64,000 nt of DNA, taken from Quercus robur (Eukaryota > Streptophyta > Magnoliopsida > Fagales > Fagaceae). The notes under the pieces are model-generated. The model had not been told where the DNA came from and searched no databases. It worked only from the letters and a program-made list of their open reading frames with translations. The translations under genes and the position numbers were made by a program. The stretch spans positions 50,406,354 through 50,470,353 of the forward strand of contig NC_065536.1 of the NCBI RefSeq assembly GCF_932294415.1. Direction: 5' to 3'. Below are positions 34,907 through 46,895 of this stretch, piece after piece; the stretch's first letter is position 1; each line of letters begins with the position of its first letter.

Positions 34907-37646
34907 TTAAGCAGCAGCCTCTAGCAACTCCCTCTCTGCACGCCCCCGGATCCTTCTCTCAAGCTCTGGCCTAAAATGCCTAATAAGACCCTGCACAGGC
35001 CAAGCAGCAGCATCCCCCAATGCACAGATTGTGTGCCCCTCGATCTGTTTGGTTACTTCCTGAAGCATGTCGATTTCTTCCAACTTTGCATTCCCAACTT
35101 TCAATCTTTCCATGATCATCCAAAGCCATCCTGTTCCCTCCCTGCAAGGCGTGCACTGCCCACAGCTCTCATGCTTGTAGAAGTAAGAAAGCCTGGCAAT
35201 TGCATCCACAACATCAGTTGATTTATCCATCACAATCACAGCAGCAGTTCCCAATCCTGATTGGACGGCCTTGAGAGCATCATAATCCATCAAAACATCA
35301 TCACATATGTTCTTGGGAATCAACGGCACAGATGAACCACCTGGAATTATAGCAAGTAAATTGTCCCATCCACCTCTAACACCTCCACAGTGCCTTTCTA
35401 TCAACTCTTTCAATGGTATACTCATCTCCTCTTCAACAGTGCAAGGCTTGTTCACGTGTCCAGAAACGCAAAACAACTTTGTCCCTGAATTATTCTTCCT
35501 GCCAAAACTGGCAAACCACTCTGGGCCACGCCTTAAAATTGTGGGAGAAACAGCCACTGTTTCCACATTGGTAACAGTGGTAGGGCAGCCATATAACCCT
35601 GCATTAGCCGGGAAAGGAGGCTTCAATCTTGGTTTCCCTTGTTTCCCTTCTAGACTCTCCAGAAGTGCTGTTTCTTCACCGCAAATATAAGCACCAGCAC
35701 CATAGTGGATATGAACATCAAAATCATATCCAGATCCACATGCATTCTTGCCCAAAAATCCAGCTTCATAGGCTTCCTTTCTGGCCCTTTCAAGGTTTAA
35801 TCGTTCATTCACATATTCACCTCTTATATAGATATAAGCAGCACTAGCCCTCATCCCTACACCAGCCATTAGGCAACCCTCCAATAGTTTGTGTGGATCA
35901 TGCCGCATAATTTCCCTGTCTTTACAGGTCCCAGGTTCACTTTCATCAGCATTGACAACAAGATAGGAAGGACGACCATCAGATACTTTTGGCATGAAAG
36001 ACCACTTGAGGCCAGATGGAAAACCAGCACCACCACGTCCACGAAGGCCAGATTTCTTGACTTCATTAACAATCCAATCAGCACCCTTGAGTACTAAGTC
36101 CTTCGTTCTGTACCAGTCACCCCGTTTCATAGCACCTTTGAGAAAAGGGTCATTCAACCCATATAAGTTGGTAAAAATCCGGTCTTCATCTTTCAAGCCA
36201 CCAAAATGGGTTTTCTCTGGAGGTGGAGGAGGTGGTGGTGGAGTAGCAGCTGTTGTTGCACCCTGAGTGCTGAATGTTCTAAAGCCTAGGCCCAATGAAT
36301 TACTGTGACGCTGAGCTAAAGCTGCCCTTTGCAAAGAAAGAATACCCTTGATGGGTGCCTATCAAAAGAGTACATACAAATATTACATTCAGATGAAAGA
36401 AGTCATATCAGTTGAATTGCTTATGTACAATTTAAGTCCATTACCAAGTATAACCAACCAATCCTAACCTACCTTATCATAAATCAAAAGGGTAAAACTT
36501 ACGTATAGCTCCTTAGGTGTAATGTATTATATTTTCTAATTAAATTCAAACACATAACTATATTGAATTCAATTGTCCTTGGAGAAGATAACAACGTTTG
36601 TGCTATATCGGTCAATGCAACGGTGTGTTTAAATTTAATTGGAAAACCTAATGTGCAGCACCTAAGGAACTGAACATAAGTTCTTCCCAAAACAAAATGC
36701 CCAATACACATAAAAGTATCATTGAAAAACCAACACCCAGGGGTAAAATAACATCAACAGCAAAACACTGACCTGAAAAGAAGACTGAAATATATGTCTA
36801 GGTCTAGGGTGTGTCATCTTATGATTACATTTAACCTAGGCTCCATTAGTTTAGAATTTAGATGCATACTGTCATATTAGTTAAACTTTTTCTTGAAGAG
36901 ATATATTTTCTAAAAGAAGGCTTTTGACCAAAAGCAGAAGCACATGCTCAATAATAGAACCAAAAATTTCTACAAATACTGGCAATGAATTTGACAAGGC
37001 CGAATCGATATCTGTTTACCTAAACAAAAACTTTGTGCTATAACTTGTTAACCTTCTTCTTCTTCAGTAGTGCAGGTATTTAACTGCCTTCAAGTACTTT
37101 TTATTTTTTGATAGATTCGATAGTATTTCAAATTTATGGCATTCAACTCCGTGATGATTGCATTTTACCTTCAGGCCAAGACACTACTTTGAAGAAAACA
37201 ACGATGCTTAAAAAAGCTGTACATTCTGTATTAAGATGAAAATAAGCTCATCCAAACAAATTCTAAGCAAGAAAACATCGAGTCGTCCTTGTTATAACTT
37301 ATTAGATTACTGCATTTTCCAGCTGAAACATTGTAATGGAATAAAAAATATAAATTCAAGAAGAAAATCAAGCTCTTAAATTTTTCATCCGTTGGGAATT
37401 TCAACCGAACCTAAAATTTTCACAAATTTACAGAACATTTCGAACCAGATCTATCACGAACACGAAAATTCATGATCCTTGGTTTTTAATTAATATAGAA
37501 CTCAATAATTCATACAGAGATTGAGAAAAACGCGAAAATGAGTGCGAAAGTGAAACCCTAAGGCGACGATTCAAAACGAAATGGAAAAGCGAAGATGGAG
37601 AAGAAGAAGAAGGTGAGTGAGTGAGAGATGTGAAAATGCGTACCAT
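34907..37646 (-). CDS. NDUFV1: NADH dehydrogenase (ubiquinone) flavoprotein 1, complex I 51 kDa subunit
   Basis: The coding exons are 37646-37644 (ATG only) and 36358-34907, totalling 1,455 nt and 484 residues, close to the usual plant length. The protein sits at the tip of the matrix arm of mitochondrial complex I, where it oxidises NADH through FMN and passes electrons to the N3 4Fe-4S cluster. Residues 1-35 look like a mitochondrial presequence ([20 protein letters not shown]...FRTFSTQ), followed by a poly-Pro stretch. The FMN/NADH-binding glycine motif [16 protein letters not shown] lies near 105-120, and [14 protein letters not shown] near 226-239. The cluster ligands are Cys400, Cys403 and Cys406 ([14 protein letters not shown]) plus Cys446 ([13 protein letters not shown]). 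The intron between the start codon and the second codon (36359-37643) has GTACGC...GATAG borders and contains a MITE. No frame damage was seen. Confidence 0.95.
36490..36688. mobile_element. MITE in the NDUFV1 intron
   Basis: The imperfect inverted ends GGGTAAAACTTACGTATAGCT and (reverse) GGGAAGAACTTATGTTCAGTT both continue into CCTTAGGTG and then TTTTC(T/C)AATTAAATT. Length about 199 bp. The flanks are A-rich, so the TSD is ambiguous and the superfamily is not assigned. Confidence 0.65.
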
Positions 37647-38038
37647 AGCGAGAAATGATTGGAAGATGAGCTGCTCCGATGCGATTTTGTGTTTCAGGTG
37701 ATTTTGACAAGAACGAGTTTTTTAGAGTCTCTGAGTCTGAGGGACTGAACGGGAATAGGAACTGGAGGATTTTTTACGCAGGTGGGGAAATGATTCTCTA
37801 CTCTCGCGGAGAATGGACGGTGGAGATTTGTTGATGGAATGGGCTATTGTGGTGGTGATTATTTCTTACGGTTGAGATTGTGGTGGTTTTTGTGATGACT
37901 GTAGGTTACACGTAGTGATAGTGAGGAACAACGGTTCTGATTTTGGGCCTGTTTTTGTATTAATTGGGCTTGTTATATTTGGGTTGCATTTTGGGGTTCT
38001 AAAAAATGAAATGGGCTTGGACTAGTTGAAATAGAACA
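37647..38038 (-). promoter_or_regulatory. 5' leader and promoter region of NDUFV1
   Basis: Immediately upstream of the start codon (minus strand) is a gene-proximal stretch with GGCCCA-type words near 37946 and 38055. GGCCCA/TGGGCC words are common in promoters of plant housekeeping genes. The transcription start was not determined. Confidence 0.35.
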
Positions 38039-38247
38039 GGCTATAATGGGCGATTTTGGCCCATTAGCATTGATTTTTAAAATATTTAGGCTCGAAACAC
38101 TGTTTGGGAAATATATAGCAATATACCACTTTTTTAGGTACTCTAGCTTGGCAAGCTCGAGTACCATGTTTTTTTAATCCACTATCGCCCCATATTCAAG
38201 GAGCCCTATAGTGACGTTTTTAATCCCTATAGTGACATTTTCGGGCC

Positions 38248-38636
38248 CTATAGCGGCGTTTTCCTGCAAAAAAAAATTTTATAAGTCCCCATAACAGGTT
38301 CAAGGGGCCCTATAGTGGCGTTTTTAAGCCCTATAGTGACGTTTTCGGGCCCTATAGCGGCGTTTTCCTGCAAAAAAAAATTTATAAGTCCCCATAACAG
38401 GTTCAAGGGGCCCTATAGTGGCGTTTTTTAAGCCCTATAGTGACGTTTTTGGTCCCTATAGCGGCGTTTTCCTGCAAAATTTTTTTTATAAGTCCCCATA
38501 ACAGGTTCAAAGGGCCCTATAGTGGCGTTTTTTAAGCCCTATAGTGACGTTTTTGGTCCCTATAGCGGCGTTTTCCTGCAAAATTTTTTTATAAGTCCCC
38601 ATAACAGGTTCAAGGGGCCCTATAGTGGCGTTTTTT
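38248..38636 (+). repeat. Direct repeats of 103-104 bp inside the MULE
   Basis: The word CCCCATAACAGG recurs at about 38287, 38390, 38494 and 38597, a spacing of 103-104 bp. Each unit contains three CCCTATAG(T/C)GRCG words. Copies differ mainly in the length of A and T runs. Confidence 0.85.
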
Positions 38637-38718
38637 GGCCCGAAAACGTCACTATAGGGCTTAAAAACGCCACTATAGGGTTTCTTGAATATGGGGCGAT
38701 AGTGGATTAAAAAAACAT

Positions 38719-38747
38719 GGTACTCGAGCTTGCCAAGCTCGAGTACC
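38719..38747. repeat. Perfect 14-bp-arm palindrome in the MULE right arm
   Basis: GGTACTCGAGCTTG, a single C, then its exact reverse complement. The left arm carries the counterpart at 38137-38165 with one mismatch (CTCTAG). It can form a small cruciform within the larger hairpin. Confidence 0.85.
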
Positions 38748-38845
38748 TAAAAAAGTGGTATATTGCTATATATTTCCCAAACAGTGTTTCGGGCCTAAAT
38801 ATTTTAAAAATAAATGCTAATGGGCCAAAATCGCCGGCTATAATG

Positions 38846-39146
38846 TGCAACATTGTATATGACTTACTTGAACCTAGTATTGAAGCCCTTTAGAGTATAG
38901 ATCAGGATCTCTCCTTGCAAATCCTGTCCATTTCTTATACAAATTGATATCATTTAAAATTTTAAATGACTTAACTATAAATTTTAAGATTCGTAAAATT
39001 TAATCTAAACCATGAAATGAACGAAATCGACAAAATTTTACTTCACGTAATCAAGTACAAGTTTTCAGTAGCACAGTAGCAAATTTTTAATTATGGGTGT
39101 TGGACTGTATCAACTAATGAAAAAGTGAAACATGACACTTCATTAA
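38846..39146. other. Intergenic spacer
   Basis: About 300 bp of AT-rich sequence between the MULE and the LINE insertion. Nothing recognised. Confidence 0.5.
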
Positions 39147-39159
39147 ATATCCCCACCTA

Positions 39160-42100
39160 GGCTGTCCACAGCCCTACCGAGAGTTATGAGTTGGTTATGC
39201 TGGAACGTGTGGGGGCTTGGGAACCAACGCACCGTTCATGAGCTTGCATTGTTAATGCGGGCACAAGATCCTGCTGTCCTGTTCTTGGCCGAGACTTAGG
39301 CAGACGAAGATAGGCTGACGAAGTTATGTGATGATTTACATTTTGATGAGAAGTGGGTTGTTCCAAGAGTTACGAGGGCTGGCGGACTGGCCTTGCTTTG
39401 GAAGAACACGGTGCAAATTACTGTAGATTCATCCTCCCTCAACTATATTGACGTCATCGTCAACAAAGGGAAGGATGACTCTTGGAGATTTACTGGTATG
39501 TATGGGATGCCAGAAACTGGGAGGAAGCATGAGACTTGGGATTTATTGCGAACTCTTGATGGGAAATTCAGCTTGCCATGGTTAGTGGCCGGTGACTTCA
39601 ACGAAATCTTATTATCGCATGAGAAGCTTGGAGGGGCGTTGAGAAGTGAATCAGCTATGAGAGATTTTAGAGAAGTTGTGGATGATTGTGGACTTCTGGA
39701 TTTGGGATATATGGGTAAAAAATATACTTGGCGGGGCAAACGTGGCGACGGTATGGTCTTGGAAAGGGTTAACCGAGCTCTAGCTACACAAGCTTGGCTT
39801 GCGATGAATCCAGCCACACAGGTGCAGTGTATTAAATCTAATGTCTCTGATCACTATCCCATAGTTGTCAAGCCTAAAGGTATTGTGGGCAGACAATGCA
39901 AGTTGTTTAGATTTGAACACATGTGGCTAACAGAGAGTGGTTGTGGTGATACTGTTAGGGAGGCTTGGATGATTCACATGCCATACTCGTCCTCTCCGAT
40001 AGTGCTAGAGAAAATCAAGCTTTGTGAGGAAAAGCTAGTGGAGTGGAGCAAACGCTCCTTTGGTAGTGTGAAGAAACAGATTGAGGAGAAGTCTAAACTC
40101 CTAGAAAGGGCAAAATTTGCGGCGGCACAGGGGGCTGACTTTGAAGCAGTGCGAATTCTTAGAGTTGAAATGAATGAGTTGCTTGAAAAAGAAAGCTTGA
40201 TGTGGCAGCAATGAGCACGAGCTTTGCATCTCAAATTTGGTGATAGCAATACCCGATTCTTCCATAATAAAGCTTCTTAGAGATTTCGACGTAATAGAAT
40301 TATGGGCCTGCTTGATGAATCCAACTCTTGGTGCACGGATAGATCACAGGTTGAAGATATAGTTTATGTATTTTATTCTAGCTTATTTACATCCTCTAAA
40401 CCAGCTGGTGCTCAAGCTGTGTTGGAGGTCATCCAGCCTTTAGTCACTGAAGATATGAATAATAGCTTGACTAAGGAATTCACAGGACATGAGGTCGACA
40501 TTGCATTGAAAGAGATGGCCCCGCTCAAGGCTCCGGGTCCTGATGGTATGCCCTCTCTTTTCTTTCAATCTTTTTGGCACTTGATTGGAGATGATGTTTC
40601 CAAAGCGGTTTTGGATTGTTTGAATTCATGTCATATTCCTAAGGAGTTTAATTTCACTTATGTTACTCTTATTCCCAAAGTGAAGAACCCTGAAAAAATA
40701 TCTGAATTTTGACCCATAAGTCTCTGTAATGTTATTTACAAGTTGATTTCGAAGGTGTTGGCAAATCATTTAAAACCTTTATTACCACTTATTGTTTACG
40801 AGAACCAGAGTGCTTTCCAGGCTGGCAAGGTAATTACTGACAATATTTTTATGGCTTTCGAAACCTTACACTACATGAAAAATCATCAGAGTGGTAATAC
40901 AGGTTTTATGGCTCTTAAACTTGACATAAGCAAGGCTTATGATCGAGTTGAATGGTCCTTTATGAAGGGTTTATTGGAAAAGATGGGTTTTCACAGAAAA
41001 TAGGTTAATCTTATGATGGAATGTATCACTACTGTCACTTATTCCATTCTGATTAATGGGGAGCCGTCTCACATCATCCACCCTAGCAGAGGACTCAGAC
41101 AAGGAGATCCTTTATCTCCATATCTCTTCCTTCTTTGTACTGAGGGTTTGCATGGCTTACTAGCTAAGGTAGCTACCTCTGGTGAGATTAGAGGTATATC
41201 TATTTGCAGAAGTGGACCCCGATTAACCCATTTATTTTTTGCAGATGATAGCTTGCTTTTCTGCAGAGCTTCGGTCCAGGAATGTATGCACATCCAAGAC
41301 CTTCTTTCTACTTATGAAGATGCATCCGGACAAAAGCTGAATAGAGATAAAACCACTCTTTTCTTCAGTAAAAACACGGATAGAGGGATTCATGATTCCA
41401 TCATAGACCTGTTCGATGTTCCTGAAGTAAAGCAGTATGAAAAATATTTAGGCTTGCCATCTTTTGTGGGAAGGAACAAAAAAACAAGCTTGGCTTTCAT
41501 CAAAGATCGGATTTGGAAGAAACTTCAAGGGTGGAAGGAGAAAATTCTATCCCAAGTTGGGAGGGAAGTTCTTTTGAAGGCGGTAGTGCAAGCCATTCCC
41601 ACATATTCTATGAGCTGCTTTAAGCTTCCTATTACACTTTGCCATAAGATCGAGGCAATGATTCGGAAGTTTTGGTGGGGTCAGCGAGGCACTAGAAGGC
41701 GTATTCATTGGGTTAAATGGAGTAAAATGTGTAGGCCTAAATCGCTTGGAGGTATGGGTTTTCGGGAATTACAAAAGTTTAATGATGCAATGCTTGGCAA
41801 GCAAATTTGGCGTTTATTACAAAACCAAGATTCTCTATTCTACAAGTTTTCAAAACTAAATTTTTCCCGCATGGGACCATTTTTGATGCTAAGGAAAATA
41901 GAGGATCCTTTGCTTGGAGAAGCATCTTAAAGGGAAGAGAAATCATTAGGAGAGGTTTGAAATGGAGAATCGGGAATGGTTCTAAAGTTCGCATTTACGA
42001 TGATGCTTGGCTACCTGGGTCTCGGCAAGGCATGGTTTTATCCCCTGTACTAGACGGTCAAGCTGATGCAAGGGTTTATAGCTTAATAAATCATGATAGT

Positions 42101-43306
42101 CTGTGCTAGAAGGAGGATGAGATTGATAGATGTTTTGTACCTGAGGAAGCTGCACTCATTAAGGCCATTCCACTTAATCTTTTCAATAGAGAAGACGTTC
42201 CATACTGGCCCCATACCCGGGACGGGGTCTTCTTGGTCAGGTCTGGGTACCGGCTCTGTTTGGACCAAGCTGAAACAGAGGCAGCTAGTAGCACAGGTGC
42301 AGAGGACGCTACGATGGTGTGGAAGGCTATTTGGCATCTCCAGGTTCCAAACCGAGTCAAGAACCTTCTGTGGCGTGCCGGGAATAATTCCTTGCCAACT
42401 CGGGCCAACCTTGTTAAAAGAAAGGTTCTCGACGATGCGCTATGTTCGGAATGCAAGCTTAATGCAGAGGATACTCTGCATGCGGTCTAGTCTTGTCCGA
42501 AACTGATTGACACGTGGAAGGTCCATTTCGATCAACTTCAGGCAACCACAACTCACTACGCATCCTTTCTCGAAGTGATTGATAAAGCTTCACTTGGGAA
42601 AACTTCTTTCGAGCTTTTCGCAATGACAGTCTCTGCAATTTGGATGAGGCGCAATAAGGTCTGGCTGGGTGAAACGACAACTCCATTGGGTCAGATTCCG
42701 ACCTCGGCTTTCGATGCTCTCAAGGAATTTCAACAGCTGCGTCCTACACATGCCAAGATACCAAGGACAGCTTGTGCAGTACGTTGGACACCACCACCTG
42801 AAACCTGTGTCAAGGCGAATTTCGATGGAGCGGTCTTCTCACAAGCTGGACTAGCTAGCATCGGCATTATAATCCGGAATGAACAAGGATTAGTTATGGC
42901 TGCTCTCTCACAACAAATTCCACTACCTGCTTCGGTGGAGATGGTGGAAGTGCTAGCCGCTCGCCGGGCTTTGGTTTTTGCTAAGGAACTCGGTTTTGAC
43001 AAAGTGATTATGGAAGGAGACTCTGCAAACACTATTACCTCTATTAATGGAGGGCACATGGACCTTTCGGCTATGGGACATGTTTTGTTAGACATCAAAA
43101 GCTTAATTTCTTGTTTTTATTTTATTTCAATTCAGCATATTAATAGAGAAGGAAATTGTGTGGCTCATAAGCTTGCTAGACAAGCTGCCAGTGTTCCTTT
43201 TTTGGTTTGGATGGAGTCTGTTCCATCAGACGTTGTTGAGGTGTATCAACTCGATTTATTAAGGATGCAATAATAAGATCTCTACCCCAGAGGGGATTTT
43301 TCTCAA

Positions 43307-43342
<36 letters not shown>
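39160..43342 (+). mobile_element. L1-type LINE with 13-bp TSD; ORF2 present, ORF1 missing; broken
   Basis: Direct repeats ATATCCCCACCTA (39147-39159 and 43343-43355) bound the insertion, which ends in an A-run and (AT)n. ORF2 starts at ATG 39186 (MSWLCWNVWGLGNQRTVHEL), the usual start of the plant LINE endonuclease, so the copy is 5'-truncated just before ORF2. Domains in order: endonuclease (GDFNEILLSHEK, SDHYPIV), reverse transcriptase (PGPDGMPSLFFQSFW, LDISKAYDRVEW, GLRQGDPLSPYLF, FADDSLLF), zinc-binding region (WKAIWHLQVPNRVKNLLWR, CSECKLNAEDTLHAV), RNase H (VKANFDGAVFSQ, LAARRALVFAKE, EGDSANTI, NCVAHKLARQA) and a stop at 43271. Premature stops: 39297, 40212, 40278, 40710, 41001, 42107 and 42488. 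The frame moves by one base near 41847. It cannot mobilise itself. Confidence 0.95.

Positions 43343-43346
<4 letters not shown>
43305..43346 (+). repeat. A-tail followed by (AT)n at the LINE 3' junction
   Basis: Eleven As run straight into about 16 AT units before the TSD. The (AT)n may have grown from the tail after insertion or belonged to the target site. Confidence 0.8.
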
Positions 43347-43349
<3 letters not shown>

Positions 43350-43355
43350 CACCTA

Positions 43356-44371
43356 CCGCATGTCTTTCTTTGCCTTTATTTCCACATTTCAGTTTCATAC
43401 CACCACTTCACTTCCCTTTTATTTCGTATTTTCTCATCTACACGGCTTCTAGTCTATAACTCCTTGATTTTTACCCTTCTCACTTTTGAATTTCTTCTCA
43501 TCTTTATCTTCACTTTTATCATTTTATGTTTTGTCTTCCTCTTTGATTTTTTTTTTTTTATTTGCATCTTCAACCCCATACTCTTAGACTACAGGTGCTC
43601 CTTCTCCACTTTTCACTCTCAACTTTTCCACCATGGCTTGTTTGTTTTGTTTTTATTGTAGTTGTACAAGTCACGGTTCTTCTTTTCTCACCATGTCTTT
43701 GTTTTTGGTGTATATATTCAAAGGGAAGTAGGGAATTGTTCAAACCATGAGAATCGATCATGGTTCTTAGAACTGTGCAATTGGACCACGGTTTGAATGG
43801 TTCCATACTTTTTTTGGCATAAATTAGTTCTTAAGGACAGGGTTAAAAGAATCACATTTATGAGAGATTCCTGGTTAACTATGTCGGACCATCCGGTCAG
43901 ATTTGAGTTTAAAAACCTTGCTCAAAGTTGATCCTAGATTATGTGCAGTGCACAAAAGGGGCCCTTGAAGCATGATAGATTATAAAAGGCCTTCAATGGG
44001 TCATATTTTACACACGCTCAAAAGTCTAAATTGGTTTTCTAAATGGGTTTGGGTGAGTTTGGTTTAGCTTTTTGAAACTGAGCTTTTTGAAAAAGTTGAG
44101 CTTTCAAAAAGTGCAGTATGAAAAAGTTTTTTTTTAAAAAGCTAAGTATTTGGTAAAAGTTGTTAAAAAGTGTTTTTTGAAAAAACTAAGTGTTTGGCTA
44201 GAACTTATAAAAGTAGCGGTTTGAGTTGTAAATTACCAAAAAGGACAATGTACATATAAGGGGGTTTATTTCATACTTAAATCAACTACTTAATAATACT
44301 TACTCAAAAAAAAAAAAACTTAATAATAATAATAATATCAACAATAATAATTTATTGTTAACTAAAATTTG
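43356..44371. other. Intergenic, no gene supported
   Basis: T-rich sequence. Short frames at 43464-43806 are low-complexity hydrophobic stretches without a domain. Words such as GGTTTAGCTTTTTGAAACTG near 44060 resemble the end of a MITE whose partner could lie near 45365 (TGAAACAAACAGGCACTTA), but the match is weak. Confidence 0.4.
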
Positions 44372-44532
44372 TTGTAAAAATATTTTTACAATATTTTCAC
44401 AACAAATCATACGTGGTAAGTTGTTACTGATTTTAATTTGGACACTCCACTTAAATTATTTTTTTCACTAGTATTAGCTAGTAACAACCCACTACTTAAG
44501 ATTTATTGTGAAAATATTATAGTAGCATTTCT
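44372..44532. mobile_element. Short foldback MITE (CAATATTTT-CACAACAAAT family), copy 1
   Basis: The left part reads CAATATTTTCACAACAAATC and GGTAAGTTGTTACTG. The right part reads TAGTAACAACCCACTACTTA and TTTATTGTGAAAATATT, which is the reverse of the left. Borders are approximate. A second copy lies in ankyrin intron 1. Confidence 0.6.
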
Positions 44533-45988
44533 TAGTTTTAATTTTTTATTCTTTATTTAATTTTTCTCTTTATCTCTTTTTCTTTCATCCACACGTTTAT
44601 TTATATTTTTTTTCATCTTTTTTTCTCCTTCACACACCAACACACGTATTCTTTACTTCTCCCTATCTTCACTTTTGACTTTTCTTTATACTTTTCTTCT
44701 TCATCGGAACACACTAGAAGATCAAGCTTCTAGAATTCATCCACTCTCATTCCAGAACATACCATTTCTTTTTTCACTTTCTCTACTTTCCTCCACACAT
44801 TCAGCCACACAGCCCACACCCACGCTCTTCTTCATCTTGATCTTCACAAGTAATTTCTCTTAATTTCACCAAAAATCTTCAATACCTCTCTCAGCCCACA
44901 CCCACGCAAAGTGATCAGTGACTCCATGATTCTCATCAAGAATCAAGATGCAATTCATTTTGGCAATACCCACTATAGCAAAGAGATGAGATCTAGTTCT
45001 AGAACTGAGGACTGCAGATAGCGTGATCTGCCTTTTGAAACACAGTGGGCAATTTTGGGAAGAAGAGGAAGAAGATGAAGAAGATCGGTCTGGATCAATC
45101 AAGAGAGGATGGCATGAGTGAGCTTCAAGGCAAGGGCAATTTGGTAATTGCCCAAGATCGTCTAATGGATATATGACAACGTGCACAGACTTTTTCCAAA
45201 ATGCACCTCAGAGCTCCTTTTTCACTTTGCGCGTTTTCTTCACAAACCCAAAATGCAACTTTTTCCAAAAAGTTGCTTTTTATACCTAACCAAACGGGTT
45301 TTGTGGTTCAGCTTTCTTCAAAACGGGCTTTTTGGGTTGGGAAAGCTGAAACAAACAGGCACTTAAACGGCCATGCCACATGTTGTCGCAACAATTTTGA
45401 CTAAGAAGAAAACAAAACAGGCATGGGAATTTGGGTCCCCCATGCACTGTATGTTGTAGCTTGCCTGTAATTTTTATTTTATTTTAGTCACTTGGTTGAT
45501 TTCCTAGCTACATATTATCACCTTTATATTTTGGGCAAAAAGTTCACATTTTAAGCGCCATTTGTTCCGATATTTAAAATTGTTTTTGAAAATTTTTTTT
45601 CCTTTACGAAGAATCTTAGTTGCACTTGTGAAACATGTTTTACAGTTTCACTTATCAACAGTAGTAATAAGTGCAAAACATTTTCTGTATTTCATGATTT
45701 TCCTTTACAATAAAACTTGGGAAAAAAAAAGCAGTTAGTTTCAACAATATGTTTCATTCTGTCTCTTTTTCTCTAAGAGCACTCGTAGTAGTTAATGTAT
45801 AATAAAATAAGGGGTAAATTTTGCATATTTAACTCAAAAAATGAAAAAATTACCAACATCAGTGTATGTAAACTTATATAAATTTAGATTGTTGCTACAA
45901 TAGTCATGTAAATAACTAAATATACACGGTTACTATTCATATGCAAATCTATTTTATAATACTTCTTTACTTATTTATATATATATAC

Positions 45989-46030
<42 letters not shown>

Positions 46031-46828
46031 AAAATGAATAAAGAAATAACATTTTAATGAAATGTAGTGTCAACTCACTAATTTCATCCATCATCATATA
46101 ATACGATGTGGGGTATTTTTGAAAAATAGTTGTGTAAAAAAGAAAAAGTAAGTTCTTCTAGTAAAATAAACAAGAATTTTTGTACAAGTTGATGTGAATA
46201 TTTCAACATCTCACATTGTATCAACATATTGCTAACATGTGAATAAATAAATAAATAAATAAAATCATTTTCCATCTTGCTCGTTTCCATCCCACTAAAT
46301 AGACCATTAATTAATAATTTATAGAAAAGAGATAAGAAAAAACATCATTTTCTCTTAAAATAGTTTATACTAAATACATTTTCATCCTAAAAATATTTTA
46401 TGTCAAAACAAACCAAGCTTCACATTAGCTTGCTTACCTTCTTCTTTTTTTTCTTTTTTTAATGAATGGTAGATAACTTTCCTAGACAACAATGGAATGA
46501 GCTTATGTTAGTAGGAAAATTCTTAAGCACTCTTGGAGTATAATGAAATGATGCTTTCTCTTCTTACATTCATGGTGGACCCCATCATGAATTTACTCAA
46601 TAAACCCCACCATGAATATAAGAAAAGGGAGCACCATCCATTATGTTCCAGAAGTACCTAAGTATTACTCTATGTTAGGATTAGAACCCCTTAAAAAAAA
46701 ATAAAGTGTGGTTTAATTGAATTTTTAATGTATCATTTATGTTATGTTACTTAAATTTTCAATCCAAATCATTAATGAACCTAGATCCCACATAAGATTT
46801 TATATAATTTTTTTCATTAAAAAAGCAA
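44533..46828. other. Intergenic; microsatellite, no gene supported
   Basis: A (GA)n run occupies about 45991-46028. Short open frames around 44675-45400 have no recognisable domain. The rest is AT-rich. Confidence 0.45.
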
Positions 46829-46895
46829 TATGGACCTTTTCCTTATAGTAAATGTAGATACCAAAATTGCATAATATGGACCTCTTCGTTATAGT
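46829..46895 (+). repeat. 46-bp tandem repeat interrupted by the hAT insertion
   Basis: A unit beginning TATGGACC and ending AAAATTGCATAA occupies 46829-46874. The next unit starts at 46875, is split by the hAT element and resumes at 48112-48136. A third begins TATGGTCCC at 48137. The repeat therefore predates the insertion and confirms the hAT borders. Confidence 0.75.

Larger units (their letters stand above)
38049..38835. mobile_element. Foldback Mutator-like element (MULE-type MITE) with 199-bp inverted repeats
   Basis: A perfect 10-bp TSD, GGCTATAATG, stands at 38039-38048 and 38836-38845. The terminal inverted repeats, 38049-38247 and 38637-38835, are each 199 bp and begin GGCGATTTTGGCCCATTAGC. 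The central spacer holds about four direct repeats of a 103-104 bp unit made of CCCTATAGTGRCG words and CCCCATAACAGGTTCAAGG. There is no transposase. Long inverted repeats with a 9-11 bp TSD fit Mutator-like elements. A transcript across it would fold into a long hairpin. Confidence 0.9.

Noticed and set aside
35307-36266. Plus-strand open frames opposite NDUFV1
   Set aside because: They are antisense shadows of a highly conserved gene.
43464-43750. Hydrophobic open frames
   Set aside because: They are translations of T-rich and TTC-rich simple sequence.
44050-45365. A 1.3 kb transposon with GTTTGGTTTAGCTTT-like ends
   Set aside because: The inverted match between the two ends is short and gapped and no TSD could be found.
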